Below are positions 5,626-6,518 of a DNA stretch of 6,518 nucleotides, in pieces. How positions within the stretch are numbered: the first letter of the stretch is position 1; each line of letters opens with the position of its first letter. The notes under the pieces are model-generated. The model was given only the letters and a program-made list of their open reading frames with translations. It did not search any database and was not told the origin of the DNA. The position numbers were made by a program, and so were the translations under genes. This DNA comes from Thermofilaceae archaeon (lineage in GTDB: Archaea; Thermoproteota; Thermoprotei; Thermofilales; Thermofilaceae), in the NCBI GenBank assembly GCA_027017025.1, contig JALURH010000018.1, positions 1 to 6,518 on the forward strand, in the 5' to 3' direction.

Positions 5626-6337
5626 ATGGAGAAAGTGGATAAGATGGGGGGAGGAACCTAGATGCTTTCCTCCACTCCAAGCAACCTCTACTCCTCTCCC
5701 CTGTCAGATAGTACACCTTAGGCTCGGTACCTAGCTCCTCAAATAATCTGAAGCTATCTCTCTCAGAGAGTAGTTTAGATAGTTTAAGTGTTTCCTCACC
5801 ATTTGTAACTATATCCTGGTTCCTATCCCCCAGGTATATAGCCTTCATTGGGCAAGCCTTGGCACATGGGGGTAGGTCACCCTTCTCGAGAGCTGGGTAA
5901 CAGAACATACATTTCTCAACAACACCAACTGGGTGAATATTCTCCAGGCCGTGGCTCTCACCCTTCTTCGGTAGAGGGGCGCGCCAGTTAAAGTACCTAG
6001 CACCGTAGGGGCAGGCAGCCATACACATCCTACATCCAATACATCTATCCTTATCGATCAACACTATACCATCCTGATTGTAGTAGTTTGCGCCAACTGG
6101 GCATATACTAACGCAGGGAGCTTTCTGGCACTGCATACATGGCCGCGGTAAAGGGGATATGTCTCCTGTAGGCGTTTCAAAAGCATAGACCTTCATCCAC
6201 TTCTGACCTGGGAGAGGATTGTGTGCAGCTATACATGCTTCCTCACATAGACCGCATCCCTCGCATTTCTCGAGATCTATTACCATAACCCAGTCATATC
6301 TCCACTTTATACCGCTATTATCCCTAGCGTTCTCCAT
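5624..6337 (-). CDS. Four-cluster [4Fe-4S] ferredoxin subunit (PsrB/NrfC/TtrB-like)
   Basis: The visible 237 residues hold the classic 16-cysteine pattern for four [4Fe-4S] clusters: CEGCGLCEEAC at 25-35, CMQCQKAPCVSICP at 67-80, CIGCRMCMAACP at 99-110, and C143/C146 with CAKACP at 158-163. Such subunits pass electrons between a catalytic subunit and a NrfD membrane subunit, which is the next gene, ten bases away. ATG 6337 is the first ATG and has an AGGTGG ribosome site (6341-6346), giving a product with no signal peptide. However, the frame stays open upstream to a TGA at 6482-6484, and the peptide there looks like the end of a Tat signal and a linker. Homologues on the outer face have just that. 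The real gene may therefore start beyond the window edge and be interrupted. Confidence 0.93.
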   Translation of the reverse strand: MENARDNSGIKWRYDWVMVIDLEKCEGCGLCEEACIAAHNPLPGQKWMKVYAFETPTGDISPLPRPCMQCQKAPCVSICPVGANYYNQDGIVLIDKDRCIGCRMCMAACPYGARYFNWRAPLPKKGESHGLENIHPVGVVEKCMFCYPALEKGDLPPCAKACPMKAIYLGDRNQDIVTNGEETLKLSKLLSERDSFRLFEELGTEPKVYYLTGERSRGCLEWRKASRFLPPSYPLSP

Positions 6338-6518
6338 AGCCCACCTAAATAGTTCTTCATCAAATTCTCCGCTGGTGAAAACAACCTTGGGTGGAGCTCT
6401 CCCAACCCCTAATATATTTCTAGCTATACTGGTTGTCTCATTAGCTATATTTATAGCAACACCAGCTACAGCACAGGTACCTCAGAAAGCACCCGCTACT
6501 GAAAGAATAATATGGAAG
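6338..6518 (-). other. In-frame upstream extension of the ferredoxin gene: Tat-signal-like peptide with an internal TGA
   Basis: In the ferredoxin frame, reading from the right edge: FHIILSVAGAF, TGA stop (6482-6484), GTCAVAGVAINIANE, then ARNILGVGRAPPKVVF and TSGEFDEELFRWAMENA running into the annotated start. The hydrophobic, Ala/Gly-rich run beginning with F is what follows the twin arginine of a Tat signal (RRxF), which would lie just outside the window. The linker then leads to WRYDWVMVIDLEKC, as in exported four-cluster subunits. Apart from the TGA, the frame is open to the edge and reads like protein. No ATG or GTG lies between the TGA and 6337, so either the gene is interrupted, the base is in error, or a shorter unexported form is made. 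The partner upstream gene is not visible. Confidence 0.6.
6341..6346 (-). promoter_or_regulatory. Ribosome site supporting the internal ATG of the ferredoxin gene
   Basis: The minus strand reads AGGTGG followed by four bases and ATG 6337. It makes initiation here plausible even if the longer frame is the ancestral one. The match also codes for Arg-Trp in the longer frame, so it may be coincidental. Confidence 0.4.

Noticed and set aside
5845..6039. A 64-codon minus-strand frame inside the ferredoxin gene
   Set aside because: It is an alternative frame of the cysteine-rich ferredoxin coding sequence, whose own frame has all sixteen cluster cysteines.
6482..6484. TGA read as selenocysteine
   Set aside because: It lies in a signal-peptide-like stretch, not at a redox site, and selenocysteine decoding is not known in Thermoprotei.

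Overview
The window looks like the chromosome of a hyperthermophilic crenarchaeon (Thermoprotei). The DNA is AT-rich, and Ile is often ATA and Arg often AGG/AGA. Minus-strand genes overlap tightly, with GGAGGTGA-type ribosome sites and GTG as well as ATG starts. The protein set (an archaeal STAND-like ATPase remnant, a NrfD/Fe-S/DOMON redox module) fits that group. I cannot fix the genus from sequence alone.

Positions 1-892 hold no intact gene but are full of debris. At 1-119 (+) lies what looks like the last ~38 codons of a TnpB-type protein, entering from outside the window, with a perfect 12-bp hairpin. Tail-to-tail with it, at 151-282 (-), is a second TnpB-like C-terminal tail. Its DNA folds into a chain of perfect helices (136-321), as expected of an omega-RNA/reRNA, the guide RNA made from the 3' end of tnpB. 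At 442-732 (-) is a decayed archaeal ATPase gene (PF01637 type). Its N-terminal motif and Walker A are readable in one frame broken by stop codons, and its promoter still seems present.

Positions 893-2299 (+) encode an intact FAD-dependent pyridine nucleotide-disulfide oxidoreductase of the dihydrolipoamide dehydrogenase/mycothione reductase type. It ends at a palindromic A/T-run terminator (2323-2344) shared with the convergent operon.

Positions 6518-2360 (-) are one tightly packed operon for a membrane electron-transfer module. In order of transcription it encodes a four-cluster [4Fe-4S] ferredoxin subunit, a ten-helix NrfD-like membrane quinone-reacting subunit, a secreted DOMON (b-heme type) protein, a short membrane-anchored protein that appears to be the other half of the DOMON protein, and a secreted, C-terminally anchored protein of unknown function. 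A catalytic subunit (molybdopterin oxidoreductase or [NiFe] hydrogenase) is not visible and would be expected upstream of 6518. The likely scheme is electron flow between the quinone pool (NrfD), the Fe-S subunit, the external DOMON heme and the missing catalytic subunit.

Two points in the operon suggest broken or recoded reading frames. A Tat-signal-like sequence in frame with the ferredoxin contains a TGA stop (6482-6484). An Ig-like domain is split between two genes at an ATGA overlap (3588-3591) and would be rejoined by a -1 shift.
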